The translations under genes and the position numbers were made by a program. DNA of 49,608 bases from Streptomyces avidinii. Its GTDB lineage: Bacteria; Actinomycetota; Actinomycetes; Streptomycetales; Streptomycetaceae. Positions 49,320 through 49,608 of this stretch are shown here, one piece after another; position 1 is the stretch's first letter, and each line of letters opens with the position of its first letter. The notes under the pieces were generated by a model. It was not told where the DNA came from. It saw only the letters and a list, made by a program, of their open reading frames with translations, and made no database searches. Location: the NCBI RefSeq assembly GCF_014650695.1, contig NZ_BMVL01000025.1, forward strand, positions 1-49,608, in the 5' to 3' direction.

Positions 49320-49444
49320 CGTGACTCCCGCCAGGACGCCTCGTGTGAACTTTTCGCGAACGGCCGAAGGACGGGAACCCTCCTCTTCAGTATCGATCTT
49401 GAACCCACCTCTCTTTTCGTATGCCTTTTCGGTAATGCGGCGAG

Positions 49445-49476
49445 TGGTCAGGGGGACGGAAAACCGCTGATAGAGT
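49445..49476 (+). promoter_or_regulatory. rRNA operon promoter (P-b)
   Basis: The -10 TAGAGT at 49471-49476 is in the context TGATAGAGTCGG, preceded by ACGGAA and a TGGTCA/GTCAGG -35-like stretch (49445-49453). The same arrangement recurs 81 bases downstream. Confidence 0.65.
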
Positions 49477-49528
49477 CGGGACCGCCGGAAAGGGAAACGC
49501 GAAAGCGGAAACCTGGAAAGCGCCGAGG

Positions 49529-49557
49529 AAGTCGGACACGGAAGAGTCTGATAGAGT
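49529..49557 (+). promoter_or_regulatory. rRNA operon promoter (P-c)
   Basis: The -10 TAGAGT at 49552-49557, again in TGATAGAGTCGG, has ACGGAA 12 bases before and a GTCGGACA -35-like stretch. It is a repeat copy of P-b, as in the tandem promoters of Streptomyces rrn operons. Confidence 0.7.
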
Positions 49558-49608
49558 CGGAAACGCAAGAACAGAACGAAAGCCCGGAGGAAAGCCCCAG
49601 CGGATGTC
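49558..49608 (+). other. Start of a ribosomal RNA operon leader
   Basis: The sequence AACGAAAGCCCGGAGGAAAG (49576-49595) is the conserved processing/antitermination part of the Streptomyces 16S rRNA leader. The 16S gene itself must begin beyond the right edge. Assigned by memory of the rrn leader; the rRNA is not in the window. Confidence 0.75.

Noticed and set aside
1..49608. Transfer RNA genes, prophage or secondary-metabolite cluster
   Set aside because: No cloverleaf-like sequence, phage structural gene, PKS/NRPS or RiPP enzyme was found; the region is mostly housekeeping with one accessory patch.

Overview
The window is chromosomal DNA of a Streptomyces or a close relative. It is very GC-rich with dense, short-spaced genes, and it carries actinomycete markers: the RNA polymerase-binding protein RbpA behind a SigR-type promoter, a SmeA/SffA-like sporulation pair, a conservon (cvnABCD), a separate polyprenol-phosphomannose synthase, and crr/ptsI behind DasR-like operators. 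From memory, the order ppm1-fxsA / rbpA-MFS-gdpD-MocR-sffA-smeA / ptsI-crr matches the S. coelicolor SCO1390-SCO1423 region. I could not check this by search.

Layout. 1-5.3 kb: a hypothetical protein with an aminoglycoside-phosphotransferase-fold kinase, a small zinc-ribbon-like protein, an Lrp/AsnC regulator and a YtcJ-like amidohydrolase. 5.6-7.1 kb: ppm1 and fxsA. 7.2-12.0 kb: an accessory patch with a frame-broken Tn3-family transposase remnant, a frame-broken Trypco1 gene, and an intact trypsin-nSTAND NTPase-14xWD40 protein of the conflict/immune-effector type. 12.1-16.9 kb: rbpA, an MFS permease, GDPD and a MocR regulator. 17-21.3 kb: sffA-smeA, an ankyrin protein, a tiny ORF and a HEAT-repeat protein. 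21.4-23.9 kb: pxpA-pxpB-pxpC (5-oxoprolinase), transcribed away from the next block.

24.0-31.5 kb: a three-gene SMC cassette, kleisin-like / winged-helix-like / 1587-residue SMC-like ATPase. It resembles MukBEF, MksBEF or Wadjet JetABC but has no JetD nuclease beside it. This is the best candidate for a poorly described system. 32.4-36.8 kb: cvnA-B-C-D. 37-39.8 kb: a thiolase/OB-fold pair, a DUF962 membrane protein and a NUDIX hydrolase. 39.8-41.3 kb: an SRPBCC-ArsR-SRPBCC operon with two matching palindromic operators around its promoter. 41.3-46.9 kb: a GH31 glycosidase, acetoacetyl-CoA synthetase and a conserved hypothetical. 46.9-49.3 kb: the PTS genes crr and ptsI with overlapping dre sites. 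49.3-49.6 kb: tandem promoters and leader of a ribosomal RNA operon that begins just outside the window.

A recurring oddity is repeats that begin at or span stop codons: lrp, cvnD, the GH31 gene and the NUDIX gene.
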